A stretch of DNA of 64,000 bases from NCBI GenBank assembly GCA_947501275.1, contig CANMVD010000003.1:124001-188000 (forward strand), given 5' to 3'. Both the position numbers and the translations under genes were made by a program. The stretch's first letter is position 1. Each line of letters starts with the position of its first letter. Shown here in pieces: positions 44,855-54,595 of this stretch. The stretch comes from an uncultured Tateyamaria sp. (lineage in GTDB: Bacteria > Pseudomonadota > Alphaproteobacteria > Rhodobacterales > Rhodobacteraceae). Below the pieces are notes generated by a model. The model saw nothing but the letters and a program-made list of their open reading frames with translations. It had not been told where the DNA came from and searched no databases.

Positions 44855-46006
44855 TTATGCTGCCGCGATCAGCCGCTCGACAATGTCGCCACTCGCGTAG
44901 CTGAAACGCCCGCCCGACATAGTGGCCGCAACGCGGTCCTGCGCGTCCAGCACCACCAGATCGGCGCGCAGTCCCGGCTGCAAGTGACCGCGATCGTCCA
45001 GCCCCAGCACACTGGCCGGACCAGAGGACACCAGCGCCCAAGCGCCGCTGAAGTCCAGCACGCCACTGCGGGCCAGCATGAGGGCCGCGCGGCGCGGCGA
45101 GGGATAGTGATAGTCAGACGCGAGGGCATCACACAGCCCCATCGCGATCAAATCAATGGCCGAGGCATTGCCTTTGTGCGAGCCCCCCCGCACCACGTTC
45201 GGAGCGCCCAAGACCACCTTGTCGCCACTCGCCTTGGCCGCTTCCGCAGCCTCGAGCGTTTCCGGAAACTCAGCCACTTGCGCCCCGCGCGCGTGCCAGA
45301 TTGCACGGTCTTCGGCGGTGTGATCGTCATGGCTGCCAAACCGGACGCCTTGTTTGACCAGCTGTGCACATAAACGATCCAGCGCAGGTCCGGTTGCGTC
45401 GCTGTTGGCGTGCAATTCTAGCAAGGCAGCAAAATGTGCATCCGGGTTGCGCCCTGACTTCAGCGCCTGCCCGGTCAGCCCCGCAGGCCGCTTGCCTTGG
45501 GCCAATCGGTCATGGGGCAAATGGTCGTTAAAGACCACGTAATCGAGCCCCCACGCGGCCACCCGCTCGGCCAGACCTTCGTAGAGGTCCATCTGGTGCG
45601 TCTCAAACCGCAGCTGGCCGCGCAAATCAGTGACGCACTTGCCACGCAATTCGGCCAACGCGACAAAAACCTTGTCAGCAAAGTCCAGCCCGCGCAGCCC
45701 ACCTTCCCAACTGACAAACTGTGCCAGCACGCCCGTCGTGATGCCGTTGATGGCAAGCTCAGCCTCGCTGGCGCGCAACCCTTCGTCCATCTGCTTCATC
45801 GCGCCCCGGCGTGGGGCAACATGGCGCTCAAATCCGTCCCCGTGGACGTCGATCATCCCCGGCAACACCCGGTAACCAGTCACATCGACAGACCTGCCCG
45901 TCGGCGCATCCACCACCCGGCCTTCGGCGACAGACAGTGTTGCGCCATCAAACCCATCGGGCCGCAGAACTTCGCCACCAACCAGATCAATCTCCAGCAT
46001 CGCCAT
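44855..46006 (-). CDS. phnM: Alpha-D-ribose 1-methylphosphonate 5-triphosphate diphosphatase (PhnM), stand-alone
   Basis: 383-residue amidohydrolase-fold protein of the C-P lyase pathway, which removes pyrophosphate from the ribose-phosphonate intermediate. Metal-ligand motifs [20 protein letters not shown] and ASDYHYPSP are those of PhnM. Start at ATG 46006 behind ACGGAG, overlapping the lipase gene by 20 bases. No phnGHIJKL is visible within the window, so the substrate here may differ or the other genes may lie elsewhere. Confidence 0.88.
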   Translation of the reverse strand: MAMLEIDLVGGEVLRPDGFDGATLSVAEGRVVDAPTGRSVDVTGYRVLPGMIDVHGDGFERHVAPRRGAMKQMDEGLRASEAELAINGITTGVLAQFVSWEGGLRGLDFADKVFVALAELRGKCVTDLRGQLRFETHQMDLYEGLAERVAAWGLDYVVFNDHLPHDRLAQGKRPAGLTGQALKSGRNPDAHFAALLELHANSDATGPALDRLCAQLVKQGVRFGSHDDHTAEDRAIWHARGAQVAEFPETLEAAEAAKASGDKVVLGAPNVVRGGSHKGNASAIDLIAMGLCDALASDYHYPSPRRAALMLARSGVLDFSGAWALVSSGPASVLGLDDRGHLQPGLRADLVVLDAQDRVAATMSGGRFSYASGDIVERLIAAA

Positions 46007-46766
46007 CTCCGTCCAGACAGCGCCCTTCCGGGCAGCCCAGTTGCTCGAGCACGGCGTCCACCCACCGCAAGTCCCGATCAAATGAACCCGTTTCAAGAAA
46101 CGTCAGCACCTGTGCGATCACATTTGGATTGTTCATCATGAACGTGTGCGTCACGGGCAGCACAAGATGGTCCGTCATCCCGTCAACACGTGTCGAGGCG
46201 ACGGACACTTTGCCATCATCAGGCCCCGGCAGCAGCGATGAGAAATAGGGGTTGAGTGATTGCGAGCCCGCGATCACCCCAACAGGATAGGTCACGCTGG
46301 GCAAGCTGGCAGGCAGTCCGTCCTTGGTGCCCAATTGGGTGCCCGCAGGACCGTTCAGCCAGCCAAACACCTCCAGATCGCCCAATTCATCGACCACTTC
46401 ACTGCCCTGGTTGGGCGGGCCCATCATGACTACCCTGCCGAAATTCGGCGGAGGGCTTTGCTGCGAAAACCACTGGCGCACAAGGATCCCCCCCATTGAA
46501 TGGGTCACAACATGCACCGTCGCATCACCGCAGCGCCGCACGGCTGCCGGGACGATATAGCGTGCCAGGGCCTCGACGCTTTCGGACGTGGACGGATAGC
46601 CCGGGCGGACAACGTCATATCCCGCCCCTTCCAGCGCCTGTTCCATCACAATCAACGACGCTTCGCTGCGGGCAAGCCCATGCAGCAACACCACGCACTC
46701 CGCCCGCGCCCCGGTCGCGGTCAACGCCGGTATGAACACCAGCAAAAGGGCAGCAATCCATTTCAT
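45987..46766 (-). CDS. Exported alpha/beta hydrolase (lipase/PGAP1-like)
   Basis: 259 residues with a signal peptide (about 1-22, ending ARAE). Lipase-like core: [10 protein letters not shown] oxyanion loop, nucleophile S90 in THSMGG, a later Asp in [12 protein letters not shown] and a candidate His in PVTHTFMM. Probable periplasmic lipase or esterase; substrate unknown. It is transcribed ahead of phnM with a 20-base overlap. Confidence 0.82.
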   Translation of the reverse strand: MKWIAALLLVFIPALTATGARAECVVLLHGLARSEASLIVMEQALEGAGYDVVRPGYPSTSESVEALARYIVPAAVRRCGDATVHVVTHSMGGILVRQWFSQQSPPPNFGRVVMMGPPNQGSEVVDELGDLEVFGWLNGPAGTQLGTKDGLPASLPSVTYPVGVIAGSQSLNPYFSSLLPGPDDGKVSVASTRVDGMTDHLVLPVTHTFMMNNPNVIAQVLTFLETGSFDRDLRWVDAVLEQLGCPEGRCLDGDGDAGD

Positions 46767-46838
46767 GCACTTGAGATAGCCCCCCGCGCGCCCTTATGGA
46801 ATGCAAACGCTCCGTCGTTTTTGCAGAAAGTGCATCCC

Positions 46839-47291
46839 ATGCGTCCGAAATCACCCCGTCTGGCCGTGCGCGCCATCATTGTCGAAGAGGATCGGCTGCT
46901 GGTCGTGAACGCGTGGCCGGATGGGCAGAGTCCGTTGATGTGTGCCCCGGGAGGTGGCGTCGAGGTGGGCAGCAGCCTGCCCGCCAATCTGATACGCGAG
47001 GTTTATGAAGAGACCGGGCTGGAGATCGAGGTTGGGGATGTCTGCCTCGTCAACGAGTTCCACGACCCGGGCAGCAGCTTTCATCAAGTTGACGTGTATT
47101 TCCGGTGTGTCGTTGTACCCGGCTCTGCGCGCCCCGACACGTGGACTGACAGCGAAGCGATCGTCACGCAGCGGCGCTGGCTGACCAAAGCGCAGTTGCA
47201 GCAGACCCCGCACAAACCCGACAGTCTTGGCGCTGTTGCGTTCGACTCTGGAGCGATCACTTATGACCCGCTGGAACCTTTGGTGCGGTGA
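46839..47291 (+). CDS. NUDIX hydrolase
   Basis: 150 residues. The NUDIX box is GGVEVGSSLPANLIREVYEETGL; the REVYEETGL half is canonical, but the Glu usually found eight residues before it is Ser here. Substrate unknown (nucleoside diphosphate linked to X). ATG 46839 starts it, divergent from the lipase. Its 3' end overlaps the convergent transporter gene by 35 bases. Confidence 0.85.
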   Translation: MRPKSPRLAVRAIIVEEDRLLVVNAWPDGQSPLMCAPGGGVEVGSSLPANLIREVYEETGLEIEVGDVCLVNEFHDPGSSFHQVDVYFRCVVVPGSARPDTWTDSEAIVTQRRWLTKAQLQQTPHKPDSLGAVAFDSGAITYDPLEPLVR

Positions 47292-48108
47292 CCACAATAG
47301 CGATGCCGCCCAGCACCATGGCCGCAGCCGTGATCAACCCAAAGCCCACAGTTTCTCCGAGCAAGACCGCGCCGCCCGCGATCGCGATCAGTGGTGCGCT
47401 CAGTTGCACCACCGCCGCCGTCTGTGGCGCCAGTCGGGGCAAGACGGAATACCACAACGCGTAGCCCAGACCAGAGGTGACAGCCCCCGACAGAATGGCA
47501 AGTGCAATACCCAGAGGGGCGGCGCGCAAATCGGCGCCGATCAGCAGGACCAAAAGCAAGGGCATGGCCACAACAAAATTCGCCGCCGTTGTCGCCAATG
47601 GGTCCTTTGCCCCGCGCCCAACAAGCGTGTAGGCGGCCCAGCCCAGGCCCGCCACAATCATCAGTGCAGCCCCGGTGATGTCGGTGGCCCCTGCCCCGTC
47701 CTTGGGCCAAAGCGCCAGCAGCAGCCCTGCAAACGCGACAGCCGCGCCGGCCATCTGGCGCATGGTCGGGTTGGACCCGCGCAAAGCACCCCAGCCAAAC
47801 ATGCTGACCTGGACCGTGCCAAACAGGATCAGCGCCCCGAGTCCCGCGTCCAGTGTCACATAGGCCAGCGAAAATCCGATCATATACGCCGACAAGCTCA
47901 CCGCGCCTATACCACGGCCCTGCGCCAGAATGGGTAAGCCGCCGCCGCGCACCGTCAGAATCATGCCGAGCGCAACGGCCCCGGCCACCACGCGGATCAT
48001 CGCAAAAGTTGACGGGTCGATGCTACCGCTGTCCACAGCCGTCCGGTTCAACACCGAATTGGCGGCAAAGGCGATCATCGTCAGACATGTAAGAAGGAAT
48101 AGGCGCAT
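47257..48108 (-). CDS. EamA/DMT-family transporter
   Basis: 283-residue inner-membrane protein of ten helices in two EamA halves. Family features are FAANSVLNRTAV near the N terminus and LAPQTAAVVQLSAPLIAIAGGAVLLGE in the second half. Substrate unknown. Start chosen at ATG 48108; the frame is open eight codons further. Its last 35 bases overlap the end of the NUDIX gene on the opposite strand. Confidence 0.87.
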   Translation of the reverse strand: MRLFLLTCLTMIAFAANSVLNRTAVDSGSIDPSTFAMIRVVAGAVALGMILTVRGGGLPILAQGRGIGAVSLSAYMIGFSLAYVTLDAGLGALILFGTVQVSMFGWGALRGSNPTMRQMAGAAVAFAGLLLALWPKDGAGATDITGAALMIVAGLGWAAYTLVGRGAKDPLATTAANFVVAMPLLLVLLIGADLRAAPLGIALAILSGAVTSGLGYALWYSVLPRLAPQTAAVVQLSAPLIAIAGGAVLLGETVGFGLITAAAMVLGGIAIVVTAPKVPAGHK

Positions 48109-48133
48109 TCGCGCACCCTGCCCCCAGCACATG

Positions 48134-48346
48134 TCAGGTGCAAGTCACGCTTTGGCAAGCACATGTGCGGATGCCAGCCGGGATCTGACGCAGAGTTCCT
48201 GTGATCATCGCCATGCCGTCGCGCAGTACTGCACCTTTGCAGCGCACATGCTCCCAGTCCTGAAAATCGATACCAGCCAGGGCCATGTAGGCCATCCACT
48301 GGAAGATCGCGAAGATGAAACCGCCCGCGACACACTTGTTGTTCAT
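48134..48346 (-). CDS. Possible small cysteine-containing membrane protein
   Basis: 70 codons. The product has one hydrophobic stretch (CVAGGFIFAIFQWMAYMALAG) and five Cys. No ribosome site lies directly before its ATG. Instead GAGGGG precedes ATG-AAA-AAA-AAC-TAA, whose stop overlaps this start as TAATG, so translation may be re-initiated. The A8 tract could also allow slippage into this frame. The protein matches nothing I know and could be spurious. Confidence 0.35.
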   Translation of the reverse strand: MNNKCVAGGFIFAIFQWMAYMALAGIDFQDWEHVRCKGAVLRDGMAMITGTLRQIPAGIRTCACQSVTCT

Positions 48347-48550
48347 TAGTTTTTTTTCATGTTCCGCCCCTCATTCTGTAGTTGAGCGAGAGCAGATAGG
48401 ACGCAGTGATCTGGCAGCCGTATGGCGAAACAGCGGCGCGCGGGATGTGGCTTTGAAATGACAAGCAGACAGCATTCACGCACAAAAGGGCGGCCTGGAT
48501 AGACGACCTTTTCTTGATCAGACAGGTATTCTGTCCACCCAGAACGCAAC

Positions 48551-48573
48551 AAAGGCCCCGCTTGGGGGCCTTT
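48551..48573 (-). terminator. groEL terminator
   Basis: AAAGGCCCC and GGGGCCTTT pair over nine positions with a five-base loop, 44 bases downstream of the groEL stop. The stem ends with three T on the minus strand (CCTTTG). Confidence 0.6.
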
Positions 48574-48616
48574 GCTTTCATGCGTATGCGTAAGGTGGCG
48601 TTTGCCAGCCTACTGC

Positions 48617-50263
<1,647 letters not shown>

Positions 50264-50305
50264 TTAGAATTTTGAGGAATGAGGATCAGAGAAACGCAGG
50301 CGCGC

Positions 50306-50593
50306 TTACTCGATGATCCCCATGATGTCGGATTCTTTCATCATCAGCAGATCTTCGCCGTCGATGGAGACTTCGGTGCCGGACCATTTACCGAACAACA
50401 CTTTGTCACCGGCTTTGACAGCCATTTCGATCAGCTCACCGCTGTCCTTGCGTGCGCCTGGGCCTGCCGAGACGATTTCGCCTTCGCTTGGCTTTTCCTT
50501 GGCGCTATCGGGGATGATCAACCCACCAGCGGTTTTCTCTTCGCTTTCCGTGCGGCGTACAAGCACGCGGTCATGAAGCGGTTTCAATGCCAT
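50306..50593 (-). CDS. groS: Co-chaperonin GroES (10 kDa)
   Basis: 95 residues, the usual length; [27 protein letters not shown] and [15 protein letters not shown] are characteristic. Start at ATG 50593 with AAGGAGC upstream, whereas the frame extends further. First gene of groES-groEL. A CIRCE-like operator lies 56 bases upstream. Confidence 0.97.
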   Translation of the reverse strand: MALKPLHDRVLVRRTESEEKTAGGLIIPDSAKEKPSEGEIVSAGPGARKDSGELIEMAVKAGDKVLFGKWSGTEVSIDGEDLLMMKESDIMGIIE

Positions 50594-50648
50594 CTTTGTA
50601 GCTCCTTGAGGCTCAAAGTTTCTCCCATAGACCCCAGTTTTGGGACCA

Positions 50649-50675
50649 TTAGCACTCATTCGGATCGAGTGATAA
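50649..50675. promoter_or_regulatory. CIRCE operator of groES-groEL
   Basis: TTAGCACTC, nine bases, then GAGTGATAA. This matches the CIRCE consensus (TTAGCACTC-N9-GAGTGCTAA) with one mismatch in the right arm. It is the binding site of the heat-shock repressor HrcA, so the operon should be HrcA-controlled. Confidence 0.9.
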
Positions 50676-50884
50676 CGCCGGGTAAGTAGGCAAGTGCGCG
50701 GGTCGAGTCAACGCCTGCCAATGCACGGCCCCTTAAAATTTGCGCAAAATTGCAAACGCAGGGGCATAAACCTTTGGCTTATGCAATCCGGCTTTGGCCA
50801 AAAGTCCAATTCGGTAAGGGCCGTGGCGTCTCCAATTCCATCCCAGCCGCACAGTCGCGGCGCTGATCTGAAAACGGAGTACAC

Positions 50885-51166
50885 ATGATGACTTTCAACA
50901 AGACCGCCCTGCTTGCAGCCCTTCTTGTCCCGGCAACCGCCTTTGCCGGCATTGATGTCGGCCAGACCCTTGGCACCACCGAAGCCGAAGTACGCGCCGC
51001 CTTGAGTGATCTGGGATACACGGTGCAAGAAATCGAAATCGAGGACGGAGAGATCGAGGCCGAGGTGACTCTGAACGGCACTGCATATGAAATCGAAGTC
51101 GCCATGGACAGCGGCCAGGTTGTCGAAATTGAACTGGAGGATGACGACGCGGACGACGACGACTAA
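50885..51166 (+). CDS. Exported PepSY-domain protein
   Basis: 93 residues with a signal peptide (about 1-21, ending TAFAG) and one PepSY-like domain (TTEAEVRAALSDLGYTVQEIEIEDGEIEAEVTLNGTAYEIEVAMD). The tail is very acidic (EDDDADDDD) and could bind cations. Start at ATG 50885 behind GGAG. Followed after 64 bases by the LuxR-type regulator. Confidence 0.82.
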   Translation: MMTFNKTALLAALLVPATAFAGIDVGQTLGTTEAEVRAALSDLGYTVQEIEIEDGEIEAEVTLNGTAYEIEVAMDSGQVVEIELEDDDADDDD

Positions 51167-51230
51167 GCTGCCCCAAGCCACCTCAAGCCGTCCGGATATT
51201 CCGGGCGGCCGATCTATGGAAGTAACGCCC

Positions 51231-51725
51231 ATGCTCACCCGTCGCTCGATCCTCTGGACGCTTTTTGTGATACAGGCCATTTGCTGCACCTATTTCCTCA
51301 TCGACATCACATATGACCTTGTTCTGCCCAGCGAGATGGCGGGATTGGCTGACAGCGACGTCGTCGAGGCGATTGTGACAATCGCGCTGTTCTTGGGCCT
51401 GGCTTTTTCGGCGTCGGAACTGCGCAAGCTGATGCGACGGCAAGACCAGATTGATGACCAGTTGAAAGTCGCATCAGGCGCTTTTGCCGAATTGCTTGAA
51501 ACCCGATTTGCAGAATGGGACCTGACCGAGGCAGAGCGGGCTGTGGCAGTTTTGGCTTTGAAGGGATACTCGGTAGCTGAAATGGCTGATCTGCGGGCAA
51601 CAGCTCAGGGCACGATAAAAGCGCAATGTGCAGCACTCTATCGCAAGGCAGATGTGTCAGGCCGGTTGCAATTGCTCAGCCTGTTCCTCGAAGACTTGAT
51701 GGCTGAAACGCTGGTGCCCACCTGA
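51231..51725 (+). CDS. Membrane-anchored LuxR-type HTH regulator
   Basis: 164 residues. Two hydrophobic segments near residues 6-26 and 43-60 are followed by a LuxR-type C-terminal domain (LTEAERAVAVLALKGYSVAEMADLRATAQGTIKAQCAALYRKADVSGR contains LTEAERAV...YSVAEMA and TIKAQCAALYRK). A DNA-binding domain tethered to the membrane is probable. ATG 51231 has GGAAG eight bases before it; an ATG at 51216 is also possible. It follows the PepSY gene, which may be the sensory partner. Confidence 0.78.
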   Translation: MLTRRSILWTLFVIQAICCTYFLIDITYDLVLPSEMAGLADSDVVEAIVTIALFLGLAFSASELRKLMRRQDQIDDQLKVASGAFAELLETRFAEWDLTEAERAVAVLALKGYSVAEMADLRATAQGTIKAQCAALYRKADVSGRLQLLSLFLEDLMAETLVPT

Positions 51726-51741
51726 GCGCTGCAAAGACGTT

Positions 51742-52416
51742 TTAACGCCCCAGCAGAGATCCTGATTGCGCAACGGCCTCTGCACCCTGCGGTGTCAGAC
51801 CGTAAATGCCTGTGTCCACCTTCTCGAACCAGCCATAGTGATCGTCGCGCATCATCGTCGTGGCACGCCCGACGCCGGTTTCGCGCGCAACATCCGCCCC
51901 TTTGCAAGCACCCGCTTCATAAAGGAAGACCGCCAGTTTCAACGCATCCTGACGATAGGCCGTCACCAATCCGACACGGGTTTGACCACCATCATTGGGG
52001 TCTCCAACACGAGCAGCGAATTCCTTGAGCAATTTGCCTTGCCGTTTGGTGTTCTTGCGGGGTGCGTATGGGCCGGGGTCGCAATGTACCTGCACCAATC
52101 CGTCACTCACCCGCACCGTCATCAACCCCAAGCCAAGGCGGCGACACAGCGTGGTCATGTCCTTGACGGACTTCAAAAAGCGTTTCCCCTTGCCGCGTGC
52201 CACGGCCATGTAGACATCGTCGCTCACTTTGAGGCGGGCCACACACTGGTGCACAAGGGTCAGCGAGAACCCCAGCTTAAGCTCGACGATCACAGGCGGC
52301 TCGCCGCCGCGCACAGCCACCACGTCCGCCGCTCCGACCTCGGACTTCACGACATAGCCCTGGTCCTCAAGAAAGGACTTCACAGGTGGATAAAGGTCGG
52401 TTTCGCGGGCGGTCAC
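51742..52416 (-). CDS. DUF2161 family protein, PD-(D/E)XK nuclease-like fold
   Basis: 224 residues. Near the N terminus VVKSEVGAADVVAVRGGEPPVIVELKLG carries the Asp and Glu-x-Lys of a PD-(D/E)XK active site. The C-terminal part is a winged-helix-like region. Likely DNA-related, but its role is unknown. GTG 52416 is chosen with GAGAG just upstream; a second GTG sits 16 codons earlier. Confidence 0.72.
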   Translation of the reverse strand: MTARETDLYPPVKSFLEDQGYVVKSEVGAADVVAVRGGEPPVIVELKLGFSLTLVHQCVARLKVSDDVYMAVARGKGKRFLKSVKDMTTLCRRLGLGLMTVRVSDGLVQVHCDPGPYAPRKNTKRQGKLLKEFAARVGDPNDGGQTRVGLVTAYRQDALKLAVFLYEAGACKGADVARETGVGRATTMMRDDHYGWFEKVDTGIYGLTPQGAEAVAQSGSLLGR

Positions 52417-52430
52417 AGGCTCTCTCGGCT

Positions 52431-52469
52431 CAGAAAACGGGCCGTGCGAAAAAACCGCACGCACGGCCC
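52431..52469 (-). terminator. Intrinsic terminator between the small basic protein gene and DUF2161
   Basis: GGGCCGTGCG and CGCACGGCCC pair over ten positions (52439-52469). On the minus strand GTTTTC follows. It lies directly after the small basic gene. Confidence 0.6.
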
Positions 52470-52482
52470 TATGGCAAGGGGT

Positions 52483-52659
52483 TTAACGTCCCCCTGTACG
52501 CCCCGGGAACAAGGGAGGTCGCCCTCCACGGGTTTGTGTTTTGCCCAAGTTGCGCTGCGGTGCGCGAACCTCTGGACGGTTTGGTTTGGCAGGGCGGGCT
52601 GTCGGCGCAGTCCGGGTGTCCCCTGCCTTCTTGCGGGGTGATTTGCGTGATTTGGGCAT
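52483..52659 (-). CDS. Small basic protein, unknown function
   Basis: 58 residues, very rich in Arg, Lys and Pro (PKSRKSPRKKAG, TARPAKPNRPEVRAP). ATG 52659 has GAGG five bases upstream. No homologue is recognised; nucleic-acid binding is only a guess from charge. Its long leader contains two tiny open frames described separately, and it is followed by a terminator, which supports its being a transcribed gene. Confidence 0.5.
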   Translation of the reverse strand: MPKSRKSPRKKAGDTRTAPTARPAKPNRPEVRAPQRNLGKTQTRGGRPPLFPGRTGGR

Positions 52660-52726
52660 CTTGGCCTCGTTTCGTGTAACTGAACAACAAGCGCGCAAGC
52701 GCGCGGGTTTGGCCCCGAACAACGGG

Positions 52727-52744
52727 TCAGACAGACTGGTCCAT
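52727..52744 (-). promoter_or_regulatory. Micro-ORF MDQSV
   Basis: Five codons plus stop, with AGGAG eight bases before the ATG. It lies 67 bases upstream of the small basic gene and looks like a leader peptide. Near-copy of the frame at 52803. Confidence 0.4.
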
Positions 52745-52802
52745 GTCAGATACTCCTCGAGCTGAAACAGGGCACCCTGTGCGGGTGCGGAACGGTGGGC
52801 AA

Positions 52803-52820
52803 TCAGGCCAGCTGGTCCAT
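52803..52820 (-). promoter_or_regulatory. Micro-ORF MDQLA
   Basis: Five codons plus stop, with AAAAGGAGT ten bases before the ATG. It is 76 bases ahead of the MDQSV frame and shares CTGGTCCATGT on the plus strand with it. Confidence 0.4.
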
Positions 52821-52977
52821 GTGCAGGGCACTCCTTTTCAGATGCCAAAACTTTAGCTGGCGTGGCGTTATTCGTCAACGTGCGGGGCGCGACATTTGCG
52901 CATCCCCCGCCCCCGTGACATGGCGTGCAACCTTGTTATAAGGGCGCCAAATCCCATACCCCAAAGGACGCCGCATT

Positions 52978-53898
52978 ATGACCACTCTTGTTTTCGGCCA
53001 CAAATCACCCGACACGGATTCCACAGGTTCCCCCATTATCTGGGCGTGGTACCTGAACGAGATCAAAGGCGGCAACGCCGAAGCAGTTTTGCTGGGCGAG
53101 CCTAACACGGAAGCTGCATTTGTGCTCAAGCACTGGGACCTGCCCAAGCCGCGCATTATTGACAGCGTCGCCGCGGACCAGCCTGTGGTCATCGTGGACA
53201 CCAACAACCCCGCCGAATTGCCCGATGCCATCAATGACGCCGATATCACGGCCATCATCGACCATCACAAACTGGTTGGCGGGCTCGAAACCAAGGGTCC
53301 CATCGACATCCGCATAGAACCCTTGGCCTGCACGGCCACGATCATGTGGAAGATGATCGGCAAGGACATGGCCCAAGCGCCCAAATGGGTAAAAGGCTCG
53401 ATGCTGTCCTGCATCCTGTCCGACACGCTCGAATTTCGCTCGCCCACCACAACGCAGGAAGACAAGGCAATCGCCTATGACCTCGCCAAGGACCTGGGCG
53501 TCGAGATCAGCGACTACGCGTCCCAGATGTTCGAGGCGAAGTCTGATGTTTCCGCCTTTTCCGATGCAGAACTTCTGCGCATGGACAGCAAGGAATACGC
53601 CGTGGACGGCACGCAGTTCCGTGTCTCCGTTCTGGAGACCACAGCGCCCAAATTGGTGTTGGACCGCAAGGACAGCCTCATGGCCTCGATGGTGGATGTG
53701 GCCAAGGAAGACGGCGCCGACGAAGTACTGTTGTTCGTTGTCGATATCCTGAATGAAGAAGCGACAATGCTGATCCCCAACGAACGGGTCAAAGGCGTCG
53801 CCGAAAAGAGCTTTGGCGCGACCGTGGCCGGGGACAGCGTGGTATTGCCCGGCGTGATGAGCCGCAAAAAGCAGATCATCCCGAACCTCAAGGTCTGA
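52978..53898 (+). CDS. ppaC: Manganese-dependent inorganic pyrophosphatase (family II)
   Basis: 306-residue DHH-family enzyme that hydrolyses pyrophosphate. Metal ligands are in GHKSPDTDST (H8, D12, D14) and DHH at 96-98; the C-terminal substrate loop is SRKKQ. AAAGGACG precedes ATG 52978. Family II enzymes are less common than family I in proteobacteria but known in roseobacters. Convergent with the response regulator gene. Confidence 0.94.
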   Translation: MTTLVFGHKSPDTDSTGSPIIWAWYLNEIKGGNAEAVLLGEPNTEAAFVLKHWDLPKPRIIDSVAADQPVVIVDTNNPAELPDAINDADITAIIDHHKLVGGLETKGPIDIRIEPLACTATIMWKMIGKDMAQAPKWVKGSMLSCILSDTLEFRSPTTTQEDKAIAYDLAKDLGVEISDYASQMFEAKSDVSAFSDAELLRMDSKEYAVDGTQFRVSVLETTAPKLVLDRKDSLMASMVDVAKEDGADEVLLFVVDILNEEATMLIPNERVKGVAEKSFGATVAGDSVVLPGVMSRKKQIIPNLKV

Positions 53899-53905
53899 AA
53901 AGTAC

Positions 53906-53942
53906 GGCGCGCCCAAATGCCTCAGGCGGTTTGGGGCGCGCC
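53906..53942. terminator. GC-rich hairpin between ppaC and the response regulator
   Basis: GGCGCGCCC and GGGCGCGCC form nine perfect pairs, with the loop containing the stop of the response regulator gene. No T-run follows. Probably a shared termination structure for convergent genes. Confidence 0.4.
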
Positions 53943-54374
53943 CAGATCCAACATCATTGCCTCAAGCATACCCATCTTGATGGGCTTGGGCAGATGCCGC
54001 TGGAAGCCGGATGTCAGATACTGTCGTACCTGTTCCGGCATGACATCCGCGCTGCACGCAATCAGCGGTACGGGATCCGACATGGCCGCTGCCTCAGCCG
54101 CACGGACCGCCCGCACGACGGTCAACCCATCCACAAAGGGCATCCTGATGTCCACCAACGCACCGCTGTAGAAATGCCCCGGCTCAAGTGCCGCGATCGC
54201 ATCACCGCCACCGGTCACGATGTCATGTGCGATACCAATTTCTTCCAACATCGCCTCAAACAGGAAGCGATTCATGTCGTCATCATCTACGACAAGGATG
54301 CGGAACGGCGCCTTCGCCGGGTGCGCAATCCGTGCTGGAAATGGGTCCTTGGCACGGCCTATCGGGTTCAACAT
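53922..54374 (-). CDS. Single-domain response regulator
   Basis: 150 residues; one receiver domain from about 24. Acidic pocket D30-D33 (VVDDDD), phosphoacceptor D75 in LVDIRMP, and K130 in LPKP are intact. No output domain is present, so it probably acts by protein contact. ATG 54374 with AAGGGAC upstream; the frame is open much further without a site. No histidine kinase is adjacent. Confidence 0.85.
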   Translation of the reverse strand: MLNPIGRAKDPFPARIAHPAKAPFRILVVDDDDMNRFLFEAMLEEIGIAHDIVTGGGDAIAALEPGHFYSGALVDIRMPFVDGLTVVRAVRAAEAAAMSDPVPLIACSADVMPEQVRQYLTSGFQRHLPKPIKMGMLEAMMLDLGAPQTA

Positions 54375-54595
54375 CGCATGTCCCTTCGGATCAATCGATC
54401 GCTCCGCGTACTTGGCAGGCAACGCCTGAGCGACACGCTCGTCTTGGCTGCATCGCCTCTCACTTGAATCGGTGCGCCTCAGACGTAGATCACCGTTGGT
54501 TAATGTTGCGCTAAAATCTCCGAACCCTTCCCACTGCTGCCCGCCTGTGGCACAGCCCACCACAGAGTTTGATGCAAATTGCCGAGGCTATGAGT

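Larger units (their letters stand above)
48109..48616. other. Gap between the exporter and groEL
   Basis: 508 bases containing only the doubtful 70-codon frame above, a tiny MKKN leader frame (48346-48360) and the groEL terminator. The part from 48361 to 48550 shows nothing I can support. Confidence 0.4.
52660..52977. other. Leader region with duplicated micro-ORFs and the ppaC promoter
   Basis: On the minus strand two short frames start after ribosome-site-like AGGAG: M-D-Q-L-A-stop (52803-52820) and M-D-Q-S-V-stop (52727-52744), each followed further down by a hairpin (CCCGTTGTTCGGG and GCGCGCAAGCGCGC). On the plus strand the last 100 bases before 52978 should carry the ppaC promoter. No longer protein gene is convincing here. 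Confidence 0.5.
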
